DNA of 64,000 nucleotides, from NCBI GenBank assembly GCA_011523545.1, contig WTGN01000028.1:46201-110200 (forward strand). The letters run 5' to 3'. Shown here in pieces: positions 51,704 through 61,500 of this stretch. Both the position numbers and the translations under genes were made by a program. The number at the start of each line of letters is the position of its first letter. Positions within the stretch are counted from its first letter, which is position 1. Source of the DNA: Chloroflexota bacterium (GTDB lineage Bacteria; Chloroflexota; Anaerolineae; Aggregatilineales; Phototrophicaceae). The notes beneath the pieces are model-generated. The model did no database searches. It was not told the DNA's origin and was given only the letters and a program-made list of their open reading frames with translations.

Positions 51704-52444
51704 ATGCAGCAAAACGTAGATAAAATCGTCGCCGAAATAGAGGCGCGCAGCTACTGCATCATCCCGTCGGTTATCGCGCCGGAGACGGCGGACGAAGCGC
51801 GTGCAGTCCTTGAAGGCCTGCTGGAGGCCGAAGCCAGCGACGCCTCGCGCGCCGCCAAGACACAGCGCGTCGGCGGCATCGCCGTCAAACATCCCATCTT
51901 CCTCGAATTGATGGCGCATCCCTTGATTGTGGCGATCTGGAAAAGGTACCTCGATGAAGATGTCATCTGCTCAACCTGGACCGCCAACACCAGCTACCCG
52001 GGCTTCGGAACCTACAAGTGGCATCCGGATTTTCCCTTTCAATGGCTCAATTATCCCTGGCCGGATACGCCGGTCAGTGGGCAGACGATCTGGCTGCTGG
52101 ACGACTTCTCGGAGGAGAATGGCGGCACCGGCATCATGCCCGGCAGCCACCTGAAGGGGCATCGTCCGCCGGCCGATATGATGGACAAGTGGCATCCCGA
52201 TGGCGAGATTCTGACCGGCGTCCGCGGCAGCGTCATGGTCTATCACGGCGCCACCTGGCACACCGCCCGGCCCAACAACAGCGACAAGCCGCGCAGCGCC
52301 CTGCTGGGCATGTATACGCGCCCCTGCTACATCACGCAGGAAGATATGCCGGCGCAGCTGAGATTCATCGCCAACCCGTCCGACATCGTGCGGCAGTTGA
52401 TGGGCGCCAAGCGCCGCCAGCCCGTCATCGTCGCCAATCGCTAG
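51704..52444 (+). CDS. Phytanoyl-CoA dioxygenase (PhyH) family oxygenase, canonical metal site
   Basis: 246 residues. YKWHPDFP gives the HxD motif (His107, Asp109), GATWHTARPN the distal His186, and a following Arg can bind 2-oxoglutarate; NGGTGIMPGSHLKGH is the family hallmark. It should be a working Fe(II)/2-oxoglutarate hydroxylase. Start ATG with AGGAG upstream. Cytoplasmic. Substrate not predictable. Differs from the paralogue at 49974, which lacks the carboxylate ligand. Confidence 0.87.
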   Translation: MQQNVDKIVAEIEARSYCIIPSVIAPETADEARAVLEGLLEAEASDASRAAKTQRVGGIAVKHPIFLELMAHPLIVAIWKRYLDEDVICSTWTANTSYPGFGTYKWHPDFPFQWLNYPWPDTPVSGQTIWLLDDFSEENGGTGIMPGSHLKGHRPPADMMDKWHPDGEILTGVRGSVMVYHGATWHTARPNNSDKPRSALLGMYTRPCYITQEDMPAQLRFIANPSDIVRQLMGAKRRQPVIVANR

Positions 52445-52465
52445 CGCGCATGATCATGTCGATTT

Positions 52466-52494
52466 CCGTAGGGGCGATTGTGTGAATCGCCCAC
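52466..52494. repeat. R1 hairpin repeat
   Basis: GGGCGATTG, loop TGT, GAATCGCCC at 52472-52492; eight of nine pairs, CGTAG flank. Confidence 0.75.
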
Positions 52495-52575
52495 CAAGCC
52501 GAAAGGAGGCATCAACTCGCCCGCAAAATAGACTAAGTTTCGAATGCTACAAAAGACTTGCAAAAGGAGACGCAA

Positions 52576-54264
52576 ATGTTTAATGCAAAGCGAGCACTCT
52601 CGATCTTTGTTCTGGCGCTGCTGCTGCTATCGGCATTCAGCCTCGCCGCCGCCCAAGATGAGGAACTCGTCTTCGGCGACCTGCCGCGCAGCGAGACCTT
52701 TATCGTCGCCTCGCAGGCGCCGCACAACGATGTTTGGGACAGCTTCAATTACTATCAAGCGCCGACCTACAACAACGCCACCGGTTTCGCCAACGTGATC
52801 CTCGAGCCGGCCTTCATCACCAGCCATGATTTCCATGCCTGGCTGGCGCAATCCTGGGAATATAACGAAGACGGCACGGAAATGACGCTGGTCATCACCG
52901 AGGGCGCCAACTGGAACGATGGCATGCCGCTGACGATGGACGATTGGCTCTTCACCCTCCAATATAATCAGGAAAACGCCGATAAGGGCATAAACTGGTC
53001 GTCTTTCCTGAGGGACGTCACCTGGAGCGCCGAGGGCAACGCGATCACGTTTACTCTGCCGGAGCCCAACTGGCGCTTCCATTACAACTTCACCGGCATC
53101 GGCACCTTCAGCCCGGTGCCCAAGCACATTTGGGAAGGTCAGGACCCGACCACCTTCAAGAACCCGGACGCGGTTCATTCCGGCCCCTACCGCCTGGTCA
53201 GCAGCAACGCCGATACCCGTACGACGATCTGGGAGCGGCGCGATGACTATTGGGATCCGGATCGCATGCCGGCGCCCAAGTACATGGTCTGGCTGAAGCG
53301 GCCGGAAGCAGATGTCGCCGTCTTCGAATGGGAAGAGGGCAATTACGATCTGGGGCGCATGCCAAACAGCGTCATGATTCGGATGATGAGCGCCAACCCG
53401 CATATCAGGCCGCTGGTGCATCAAGACCCTTGCCCGCGCGGCCTGATATTCAATACCACTGTTCCCCCGCTGGATGACAAGGCCTTCCGGCGCGCCCTCG
53501 GTCTGCTGCTGAATCGGCAGGCGGTCGCCAACCTGGCCAACGTGCCCGGTTACGTCACGCCGGTGCTATGGCCCAACCTGGGGAGCCCCGACGAGCGCTA
53601 TTACGATGCGGCGGCGGCTGAAGAATTCCAGGTGACCACATTCGATCCGGAAGCGGCGGCGGCCTTGCTGGACGAAGCCGGTTATCCGCTTGTTGACGGG
53701 AGACGCGTCGATCAGGACGGGGAGCCCATTTCCCTTGATGCCCTCTACATCGACATCGGCAACCCGGGCTGGACCGTTTGGGCTTGGCTGCTTTCCGAGC
53801 AAGCTCAGTTGGTCGGTATCGAGATCAACCCGCGTCTGCTCGACATTCCCACCTTCCTGACCCAGGGACCGAACGGCGAGTTCGACATCATCTTCCGCTG
53901 GTTCTGCGGCAACCTGCCCGGCGACCCCATCTCGCTGTTTGAGGGCTTGCATTCCGATTACGCCCTGCCAATAGGCGAGCGCTCGGGCGGCGTCCCGGGC
54001 CGTTACAGCAACCCGGACATGGACGCGCTAATTGAGCAGATCCGAACCGCCAACCCGGCGTCGGAGGAAGCGCAAGCGCTCTTCCGGCAGGCTTATCGTC
54101 TTTGGGCGGAAGAGGCGCCTTACGTGACCCTGTACGGCGAGAATGAAGGCGTGGTCTTCAACACCGAATACTGGACTGGCCTGGAAGTTGGCCAGGCCTG
54201 GGTGCACTGGACGCCGGCCGCGCGCCAAATCATCGACTTCCTTGAGCCCGCGGGCGACATGTAA
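52576..54264 (+). CDS. Oligopeptide/oligosaccharide-type ABC transporter substrate-binding protein (SBP_bac_5)
   Basis: 562 residues from ATG 52576, preceded by AAAGGAGA; the track start 52558 is a TTG upstream of that site. Signal peptide ALSIFVLALLLLSAFSLAAAQ without lipobox cysteine. Family 5 features include WEYNEDGTEMTLVI, PLTMDDWLFTLQY, GPYRLVSSN and LDEAGYPLVDGRRVDQDG. First gene of a complete Opp/Dpp-type operon. A beta-mannosidase gene closes the cluster, and Opp-family transporters for manno-oligosaccharides are known in Thermotoga, so a glycan substrate is likely. Confidence 0.92.
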   Translation: MFNAKRALSIFVLALLLLSAFSLAAAQDEELVFGDLPRSETFIVASQAPHNDVWDSFNYYQAPTYNNATGFANVILEPAFITSHDFHAWLAQSWEYNEDGTEMTLVITEGANWNDGMPLTMDDWLFTLQYNQENADKGINWSSFLRDVTWSAEGNAITFTLPEPNWRFHYNFTGIGTFSPVPKHIWEGQDPTTFKNPDAVHSGPYRLVSSNADTRTTIWERRDDYWDPDRMPAPKYMVWLKRPEADVAVFEWEEGNYDLGRMPNSVMIRMMSANPHIRPLVHQDPCPRGLIFNTTVPPLDDKAFRRALGLLLNRQAVANLANVPGYVTPVLWPNLGSPDERYYDAAAAEEFQVTTFDPEAAAALLDEAGYPLVDGRRVDQDGEPISLDALYIDIGNPGWTVWAWLLSEQAQLVGIEINPRLLDIPTFLTQGPNGEFDIIFRWFCGNLPGDPISLFEGLHSDYALPIGERSGGVPGRYSNPDMDALIEQIRTANPASEEAQALFRQAYRLWAEEAPYVTLYGENEGVVFNTEYWTGLEVGQAWVHWTPAARQIIDFLEPAGDM

Positions 54265-54300
54265 GCCAAGGCATTTTCGCCGCCGGTCTACCCCCTCAAT

Positions 54301-54320
54301 CCCCCCATATCAATGGGGGG
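54301..54320. repeat. R3 hairpin
   Basis: CCCCCC, 8-base loop ATATCAAT, GGGGGG. Related to the arms at 16433-16482. Confidence 0.7.
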
Positions 54321-54403
54321 AAGCTGGCTCCCTTGGAGTGGAATCGTAATATCTGGCGACAAAATGCAAGACAAGGGCCAAGCACATTGGTAATGCGCAA
54401 TTC

Positions 54404-54451
54404 TAGCTCCCCCTCCCGGATGTCTCGGGGAGGGGGCCCGGGGGTGGGGTT
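54404..54451. repeat. R2-like repeat
   Basis: AGCTCCCCCTCCC, loop, GGGGAGGGGG, then CCCGGGGGTGGGGTT, same plan as the R2 copies at 16521, 19050 and 63931. Confidence 0.65.
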
Positions 54452-54475
54452 GGCGGCCCGCCCGCCAAAGCGAAA

Positions 54476-54558
54476 ATGTAGGGGCGACCTACCAGGTCGC
54501 CCGCCGCGCCGGCTACATGTGTTTGCGGGGACGGGCGAGCCAAGGCTCGCCCCTACAG
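54476..54558. repeat. R1 inverted pair, both hairpins perfect
   Basis: 54482-54502: GGGCGACCT, loop ACC, AGGTCGCCC. 54533-54552: GGGCGAGCC, loop AA, GGCTCGCCC. The unit begins with TGTAGGGG and ends with CCCCTACA. Confidence 0.88.
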
Positions 54559-54627
54559 TTTCCATTCTTGCGGGTTCAATGTTTAGTGTGAGCCAAGTGG
54601 TGACATGCGAACGACTGTGACACCAAC

Positions 54628-55698
54628 ATGACTGCCGCTTCATCCTCTCGCGAAGCAGAAACCAACACCGCGGCCGGGCGGCGCGATGTCTTCCATTATG
54701 CCTTGCGCCGCTTCGGCGTTTATTTGTTCACGCTCTGGGCGGCGATCACCGTCGCCTTCTTCGTCTTTCGTCTGGTGCCGGGCGACCCGATGAATATCCT
54801 GCTCGGCAACTTGACGCGCGCGGAGGGGCGCCAGCGGGATAAAGCAGCCGAAGAAGCGCTCATCGCCCACTATCGCCAGATCTTCGGCATGGACGAGCCG
54901 CTGCCGCTGCAATACGTCAACTACTTGCGCAAGGCGGTGCTTGGCGGCCTGGACCTTGGCCCCTCATTCGTCGAATACCCGGCCCAAACCAAGGACCTCG
55001 TCTTCCGGCGCATGCCCTGGACCATCGGCATCTTCACCACATCGGTGCTGCTGGCCTGGATCTTGGGCACCGGCTTGGGCGCGCTCATCGGCTGGCTGCA
55101 GCGCAGCCGCCTGTCGAAGCTGGCTGTCCTGCTTTCCACGCTGCTGCAGATCACGCCGGTTTATCTGGTCGCCCTCGGGTTGATCATTTATGTCGGCTAC
55201 AGCTGGCGCTTGCTGCCCGCCGGCGGTCCTTACGCCCGGCACCTGCAGCCGGCCTGGACCTGGGAATTCATCAGCAGCCTGCTCACCCACGCCATCCTGC
55301 CCATGCTCTCCAACATCATCGTCATCGGCGCCGGCTTCACGCTGGGTATGCGCGCCCTGATGATCAGCGTTTTGGGCGAGGATTACCTGACCTTCGCCCG
55401 CGCCAAGGGCCTTTCGCCTTACACCGTGTTGAAAGATTACGCCTTCCGCAATGCCCTCATACCCCAGGTGACCGCCCTGGCGATCATCGTCGGCGCGACG
55501 CTCAACGGCACCTTCATCATCGAAGTCCTGTTCCAGCTGCCCGGCCTGGGCACGCTCTTCGTCCAGGCGATGGGCCTGCGCGATTTCAATACGATGCAGG
55601 CGGTTGTTCTCTTCTCGATCTTCGCCGTCTTGACACTGACATTGATTGTCGATCTGGCGCTGCCATTGCTTGATCCGCGCGTGCGGAGGGCGGCATGA
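54628..55698 (+). CDS. ABC transporter permease (DppB/OppB type)
   Basis: 356 residues, six membrane segments, starting with YALRRFGVYLFTLWAAITVAFFVFRLVPGDP, the DppB hallmark. The cytoplasmic loop EDYLTFARAKGLSPYTVLKDYAFRNALIP is the ATPase contact. Forms the channel with the next gene product, whose ATG overlaps this TGA. Confidence 0.94.
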   Translation: MTAASSSREAETNTAAGRRDVFHYALRRFGVYLFTLWAAITVAFFVFRLVPGDPMNILLGNLTRAEGRQRDKAAEEALIAHYRQIFGMDEPLPLQYVNYLRKAVLGGLDLGPSFVEYPAQTKDLVFRRMPWTIGIFTTSVLLAWILGTGLGALIGWLQRSRLSKLAVLLSTLLQITPVYLVALGLIIYVGYSWRLLPAGGPYARHLQPAWTWEFISSLLTHAILPMLSNIIVIGAGFTLGMRALMISVLGEDYLTFARAKGLSPYTVLKDYAFRNALIPQVTALAIIVGATLNGTFIIEVLFQLPGLGTLFVQAMGLRDFNTMQAVVLFSIFAVLTLTLIVDLALPLLDPRVRRAA

Positions 55699-56546
55699 GG
55701 AACCCCAGCATCATCATCGGGTCCGTCATGCTGGCGATCATCGTCCTGGTCGCGCTGGCTGGCCCGCCCCTGCTCGGTCAGCTGCACTTCCCGGGCGAAC
55801 GGCCAGGCATGCGCGGCAGCTACCGGCCCTATCAACTCGATTCCGCCCAGCACCCGATCGGCACCGACGGCGACGGACGCGACGGGCTGATGGTCTTCGT
55901 TTCCAGCATCTGGCCCTCGCTGCAAATCGGCCTCATCGCCGGCGCGACCTCCACCATCCTCGGCGTTGTTATCGGCTTCCTGGCCGGTTATGCCCGCGGC
56001 CGGCTGGATACCCTCTCGCGCATCCTGATTGATATGGTGCTGGTGATTCCCACCTTGCCCCTGCTATTGATGCTGGCGGCGTATATCGAACGTTGGGATC
56101 TCTACAAATTATCCCTGATACTGGGCTTGTTCGGCTGGTCATTTGTCGCCCGCGTCATTCGCCCGCAGGTGCAAAGCCTGCGCGAGCGCAGTTATGTCGA
56201 CCTGGCGGTGCTCTCGGGCGAAAACTCGCTGGAGATCATCTTCCTTGAATTGCTGCCGCCGCTGCTGCCTTATATCGGTTATGTCTTTTCCTTGAGCATC
56301 GTAGGCTCGATGCTGGCCGAAGCCGGCTTGCAGATCATCGGCTTGGGCGCGGGCGGCCTGCCCACGCTCGGTTTCATGATCGCCAAGGGCTTCCGCGAAA
56401 GCGTCATCGCCATCGGCCTGCTCGGGCAGATGCTGCTTCCGGCCGGCGCCTTGATCTATGTCTTCCTTGCGCTCAATCTGATCAATACCGGCCTGGACGA
56501 AGTCTTCAATCCGCGTTTGAAGACCACGATCGAAGGTGGCGACTGA
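55695..56546 (+). CDS. ABC transporter permease (DppC/OppC type)
   Basis: 283 residues with six membrane segments. [31 protein letters not shown] matches the DppC periplasmic entry and transmembrane domain, and [26 protein letters not shown] is the coupling loop. Coupled to both neighbours by 4-base and 1-base overlaps. Confidence 0.94.
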   Translation: MRNPSIIIGSVMLAIIVLVALAGPPLLGQLHFPGERPGMRGSYRPYQLDSAQHPIGTDGDGRDGLMVFVSSIWPSLQIGLIAGATSTILGVVIGFLAGYARGRLDTLSRILIDMVLVIPTLPLLLMLAAYIERWDLYKLSLILGLFGWSFVARVIRPQVQSLRERSYVDLAVLSGENSLEIIFLELLPPLLPYIGYVFSLSIVGSMLAEAGLQIIGLGAGGLPTLGFMIAKGFRESVIAIGLLGQMLLPAGALIYVFLALNLINTGLDEVFNPRLKTTIEGGD

Positions 56547-57529
56547 TGCCGGCCCTGCTCGAGATCCGCGGGCTGTCAGCCGGTTTGCGCGGCCGCCGCG
56601 CGGTCACGGAAGTGGTCAGCCATGTCGATCTCGATGTGCAGGCGGGCGAAATCCTGGGCGTGGTGGGGGAATCGGGCTGCGGCAAGAGCACACTGGCGAC
56701 CGCCATCATGCGCCTGCTCGTGCCGCCCCAGGTGCTGCAATCCGGCGCTCTGACTTTGCGCTTGAACGACGGCAAAACCTTTGAACTCTTGAAGCTTTCC
56801 GAGAGCGAACTGCGCGAACTGCGCTGGCGCCATCTCTCTTACATCCCGCAGGGCTCCATGAATTCTCTGAATCCGGTCTTGCGCGTCGGCCGTCAAATGA
56901 TGGACACGCTTTTGCAGCACGGCCTCTCCAGCGACGAGGCATACAAGCGTTCGGTCGAAGCGCTGGAGCTGGTCAATCTCGAGCGCAAACTCCTGGACAG
57001 CTACCCGCATGAATTGAGCGGCGGGATGCGCCAGCGCGTCATCATTGCGGCGGCGGTGAGCATGCGGCCGGCGCTGATCGTCGCCGACGAATTGACCACC
57101 GCGCTTGATGTGGTCACGCAGCGGCAAATCCTGCAGGAGCTGGCGGCCATCCGCGATGAGCTGGGCGCGACCATTCTTCTCATCACGCACGACATGGGCG
57201 TGGTCGCTCAAGTGGCCGACCGCGTCGCCGTGATGTACGCCGGCAAAATCGCCGAGCTCGGGACGGTGAATGGCATCTTTGAAGCGCCCCTGCATCCCTA
57301 CTCGCAAGGCTTGATCGGCTCTATCCCTCGGGGAGGCGGCCAGCGCGTTGAGGGCTTGCCGGGCGAAGCGCCCAGCCCCTGGAATTATCCAAGCGGCTGT
57401 CGTTTCCATCCGCGCTGCCCGCAAGCATTCAGCCCCTGCCAAGAGCAGGCGCCGGCATTGCTGCCGCAAGCAGCGGAGCGCTGGACCGCCTGCCATCTCT
57501 ACGACGCCGAGGTCGCCGCCGATGCCTGA
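56546..57529 (+). CDS. ABC transporter ATPase (DppD/OppD type)
   Basis: 327 residues. Walker [10 protein letters not shown] (about 41-49), Q-loop [12 protein letters not shown], signature LSGGMRQR, Walker [13 protein letters not shown], and the C-terminal oligopeptide extension with the cysteine motif [14 protein letters not shown]...C, which suggests the iron-sulfur cluster found in several OppD proteins. Powers import together with the next gene product. The end overlaps the next start by 8 bases. Confidence 0.95.
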   Translation: MPALLEIRGLSAGLRGRRAVTEVVSHVDLDVQAGEILGVVGESGCGKSTLATAIMRLLVPPQVLQSGALTLRLNDGKTFELLKLSESELRELRWRHLSYIPQGSMNSLNPVLRVGRQMMDTLLQHGLSSDEAYKRSVEALELVNLERKLLDSYPHELSGGMRQRVIIAAAVSMRPALIVADELTTALDVVTQRQILQELAAIRDELGATILLITHDMGVVAQVADRVAVMYAGKIAELGTVNGIFEAPLHPYSQGLIGSIPRGGGQRVEGLPGEAPSPWNYPSGCRFHPRCPQAFSPCQEQAPALLPQAAERWTACHLYDAEVAADA

Positions 57530-58502
57530 CCTCTTGACCGTGGCAAACCTGCGCCAGGTATTTGGTGGGCGCAACCCAACCCACGCGGTGGACGATGTCT
57601 CCTTCCGCATGCCGGCCCAGCCGACCATCGTCAGCCTGGTGGGTGAAAGCGGCAGCGGCAAATCGACCATCGCCCGCATCATTCTGGGCTTGCTGCAGCC
57701 GACCGCCGGCCGCGTGCTCTACGACGGCGCCGATATATTCAAGGGCGACCGCAAGTGGAATCGCCAATTCCGCAGCGAAGTGCAAGCCGTCTTCCAGGAT
57801 CCCTACAGCGTCTACAACCCGGTCTACAAAGCCGAGCGCGTCCTGAAGCTGGTCATCCGCAAGTTCGGGCTTGCCAAAACCAAGGCGGAAGCGCAAGAGC
57901 GCATGGAGGAGGCGCTGCGCACGGTTGACCTGCGTCCGGAAGAGGTCCTCGACCGGCACCCCCACCAATTGAGCGGCGGTCAGCGGCAGCGCCTGATGCT
58001 GGCGCGCGTCTACCTGATGCGCCCGCGCCTGATCGTCGCCGATGAGCCCGTGTCCATGATTGACGCCGGCATGCGCGCCTCCTTCCTCAATATCCTGCAG
58101 GACTTCCGCGACAATCACGGGATTTCGACGCTATTCATCACCCATGATCTGTCGACGGCGATGTATCTGGGCGGCGAGATCATCGTGCTATACCAGGGTC
58201 GGATTATGGAGCAGGGCGATACCAAAATCGTGATGAAGGCGCCCCTGCACCCTTACGCCCAACTGCTCATCAGTTCAATCCCGACGCCGGACCCGCGCCA
58301 ACGCTGGCAGGAGGACTTGTCGGCAGCGCCGCTGGCCGAAATCGGAGCGAGCGGGGCGGCAAACCGTGAGCGCTGCCTCTTCGCCGAGCGCTGCCCGCAA
58401 GTGATGGCCCGCTGCTGGGGCGCGCGCCCCAAGCTGGAAGCGCCGAACCATGGCGATGAACTATCAGCGCGGCGCGCCGTCGCCTGCCATCTTTACGATT
58501 GA
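57522..58502 (+). CDS. ABC transporter ATPase (DppF/OppF type)
   Basis: 326 residues from ATG 57522; the track start at 57348 lies inside the previous gene and is rejected. Walker A GESGSGKST, VFQDPYSVYNP Q-loop, LSGGQRQRLMLARV signature, LIVADEPVSMID Walker B. C-terminal CLFAERCPQVMARC...C motif as in the partner. Note VSMID instead of the usual TSALD after Walker B, a form seen in sugar-type members of the family. Completes the five-gene transporter. Confidence 0.95.
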   Translation: MPDLLTVANLRQVFGGRNPTHAVDDVSFRMPAQPTIVSLVGESGSGKSTIARIILGLLQPTAGRVLYDGADIFKGDRKWNRQFRSEVQAVFQDPYSVYNPVYKAERVLKLVIRKFGLAKTKAEAQERMEEALRTVDLRPEEVLDRHPHQLSGGQRQRLMLARVYLMRPRLIVADEPVSMIDAGMRASFLNILQDFRDNHGISTLFITHDLSTAMYLGGEIIVLYQGRIMEQGDTKIVMKAPLHPYAQLLISSIPTPDPRQRWQEDLSAAPLAEIGASGAANRERCLFAERCPQVMARCWGARPKLEAPNHGDELSARRAVACHLYD

Positions 58503-58526
58503 TTGCCGCCCGCCAAAATAGAATTC

Positions 58527-58555
58527 GTAGGGGCGAGGCGGTGACTCGCCCGCCA
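58527..58555. repeat. R1 hairpin repeat
   Basis: 58531-58551: GGGCGAGGC, loop GGT, GACTCGCCC, one mismatch; CGTAG flank, GCC after. Confidence 0.75.
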
Positions 58556-58571
58556 AAAGAGGACCTCTCAA

Positions 58572-61500
58572 ATGGCCAACAATCACCTTCCCGCGACCCT
58601 TTCCCTTAGCGGCGCGAACTGGTTCATCCGCGCGGACACCGACGGCGAGGGCTTGCACTCAGCGGACATACCCGCGCCCGGCTGGATCCCCGCCAGCGTC
58701 CCCGGCAACATCCAGGCCGATCTGGAGGCGGCGCATCAGCTGAGGCCGATTTGGTACGGCGCTGGCGATCCGCGGCTGGCCGAGGTGGCGCAAAAGGACT
58801 GGTGGTATCGCCGCGACTTTGAGCTGCCGGCTCAGATAGCCGGACGCCGACTCAATCTGATATTCGACGGCGTCGATTACGCTTGTGATGTCTGGCTCAA
58901 CGGAAAGCGCCTGGGCGGCAATGCCGGCATGTTCCGCCGCTTCAGTTATGATGTCGCCAGCATCGTCAAACCTGGCGAGCGCAACCAGTTGGCGCTCAGA
59001 ATCGAAGGCATCCCGGCCGAGCTTGCGCACATCCTGACCGCTTCCGATGGCGCCATGAGCGGCGGCGGCGAGAATTACCCGCAAGAATGGGGTCCCGATT
59101 TTTTCGTCACCGGCATCAACCAGACGCGGCAGCTGCTGAAAGATCTCAAAAGCCCGACCAACTTCGGTTGGGATTGGGGCGTGAATGTCTACACCCTCGG
59201 CATCTGGCAGGATGTCCGCCTGGAAGCCAGCGGCGCCGCCCGCATCGACTGGCTCCAGATCCTGACGGCGCTGCAGGACGATTACAGCCGGGCCCGCGTC
59301 CGCGTCAAGCTCGAGATCGGCAGCCTGAACGCGCTATCGGCCAGAGCGAATCTGTGCATCACCGGCCATGGCATTGAAGCGAAAGCCAGCGTCGATGCCG
59401 CGCTCAGCCCGGGCGAGAACGTGATAGCGGCTGACCTCTGGCTGGACGATCCCCGACTCTGGTGGCCGAACGGGCAAGGCGATCAGCCGCTCTATGAGAT
59501 GGAGGCGCGCCTGCTGGATGCGGCGGACGGCGCTCTCCTGGCCGAAGGCGCAACCCGCTTCGCCATTCGCGAGATCCGCTGGGAACAGGTCGATGGCGCG
59601 CCGGCCGATTTCATCAATCCATACCAGCTCGTGGTCAACGGCCGCCCGCTGCGCATGTTGGGCTCGAATATCTTGCCGCCCGATCTGCTCTTCGGGCGTA
59701 TGAACGAGCGCGGCTGCCGCCTCATCCGTCAGGCTGCCGGCGCCGGCATGAACAGCCTGCGCGTCTGGGGCGGCGGCGTCTTCCCAACCGATGACATGTT
59801 CGACCTGGCCGACGAACTGGGCATCATGCTCTCGCAAGAGTTCCCCATGTCCAGCTGCCGGCCGGAGACCGACGCCGTATTCCTGGCCAATCTCGAAGCG
59901 ACGGTTCGCGGCCTCGTCAAGCGCTATCGCAACCACCCCTGCATCATCGAGTGGTCGGGCGGCAACGAAATGTGGTGGTATCAAGGCGACGATCACCCGG
60001 CCCTGCACCTGCTGGAGCGCATCGTCGCCGAAGAAGACAGTCGCCTCTTCCGCGCCACCTGCCCCATCCAGGGCGCCCGCCACAGCCCCTGGCATTATGA
60101 CCCGGAGACACATTACGCCCACTATGATGACGAAGAACTGCGCGATACCGGCTGGCGCCGCGGCGAAAACACGATGATGCGCTACGGCGAATTCGGCTGT
60201 CACTCGCCGGCCCACCTCGAAGTCTGGCAGCGCGAGATCCCGCCCGCGCTTCACTGGCCCGCCTATGACGAAAATAACGCGACGCTCATTCGCAAAAATG
60301 TGGTGCAAGCCGTCTTCACCAAAGAGCACTGGCTGCTGAAATCTATCTTCGCTTCCCTCTTCGGCCCGGTCAGTAGGCTCGAAGAAGTGGTGGAGGCCGG
60401 GCAATATCTGGGCGCGCATGGCCTGCGCTATGCGGTTGACGCCCTGCGCCGGCGCGGGCGACGCATCGGCGGCGTATTGACCTGGGTGCTCAACGAACCC
60501 TGGCCCAACGGCGGCGGCCCCTATCTGGTTGATTACGACGGCCGGCCGCTGATGATATTCGAGTTTCAGATGCAAGCGCTGGCGCCGATCAGCCTATCGC
60601 TGAAATATGAGTCCAGCCGCTATGATGCCGCTGCCGGCCTGATCGCCGAAGTTTGGCTGGTCAGCGACGCGCCCGAGCCGGCGACGAATCTGCGCTGGCG
60701 TTGGACTGTGCGCGACATTGAGGGGCGCGAATTGTCACAATTTGAGGATTGCGCTTCAATTGAACCGCTGCAAGCCTTCAAGCTGGGAGACATCATTACC
60801 GGCCCGCTGGATGGCGAAGCGGCGAAACCCGTGCTGGTCGAGCTGCAACTTGCCGACGCGCGCGGCAACCTGCTCAGCGAGCGGATAGAGTTGTTCGGCC
60901 CGGCCGCTGAGCCCGCCCCACTGGCTGCGTTCTTGCCCGGCGCCGGGAGGCTTAGACAGGCTGTGCTGGAAGCAGTCGCTGTCTCCGGTCATGCGGAAGG
61001 CGCCGCCGACGTGCTGCATATCGACCTGGAAAATCACGGACCTATGACCGCCCTCTTCTGCCAAGCGCAGCCCCGGCTCGCTTACCGCACCGACCTGGAC
61101 ATCGATAACAATTATGCCTTCATCCCGCCCGGCGAAAGGCGCAGGCTCTCCATCCGCACCGCCGCTGACCCGGGCGCAGGGTTGACGCTTGCACAGACCG
61201 GCTGGCGCATCAGCTGCTGGAACGCCGAGGATATCGTCATCCCCCCAAGCGAGGACGTCATCTTTTCAATTGGCCGGCGCGATGCCATGTGCCGCGAGTT
61301 CGCCGGTTATGACGATCCAGCGGCGATCGACGGCATGGGAGAGACGGTAATCGACGGCGCTCGACCAGAACCGGCCGCCCTCCCCTTCCTCATGGAAACC
61401 GATCAGCCGGCCCGCTTCGTCTTCCATGTCGCCCGTGCCTGGGAGCGGCCCGCCCGTCTGCGCTTGCACACTGCCGATCAGTCGGCGCTCAACGCGACTC

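Larger units (their letters stand above)
54265..54627. other. 363-base intergenic region filled with repeats
   Basis: Contains an R3 hairpin, an R2-like repeat and an R1 inverted pair between the binding protein and its permeases. No gene. The distance suggests that these hairpins may lower or separate expression of the membrane genes relative to the binding protein. Confidence 0.7.

Noticed and set aside
25531-54558. Possible CRISPR array from repeated palindromes
   Set aside because: Copies are scattered, not regularly spaced, and no cas gene is present.
54296-54643. Minus-strand ORFs in the 54.3-54.6 kb gap
   Set aside because: They translate R1, R2 and R3 repeats only.
57348-57521. N-terminal extension of the DppF-type ATPase
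   Set aside because: It lies within the preceding ATPase gene in another frame; ATG 57522 begins the usual DppF N-terminus.
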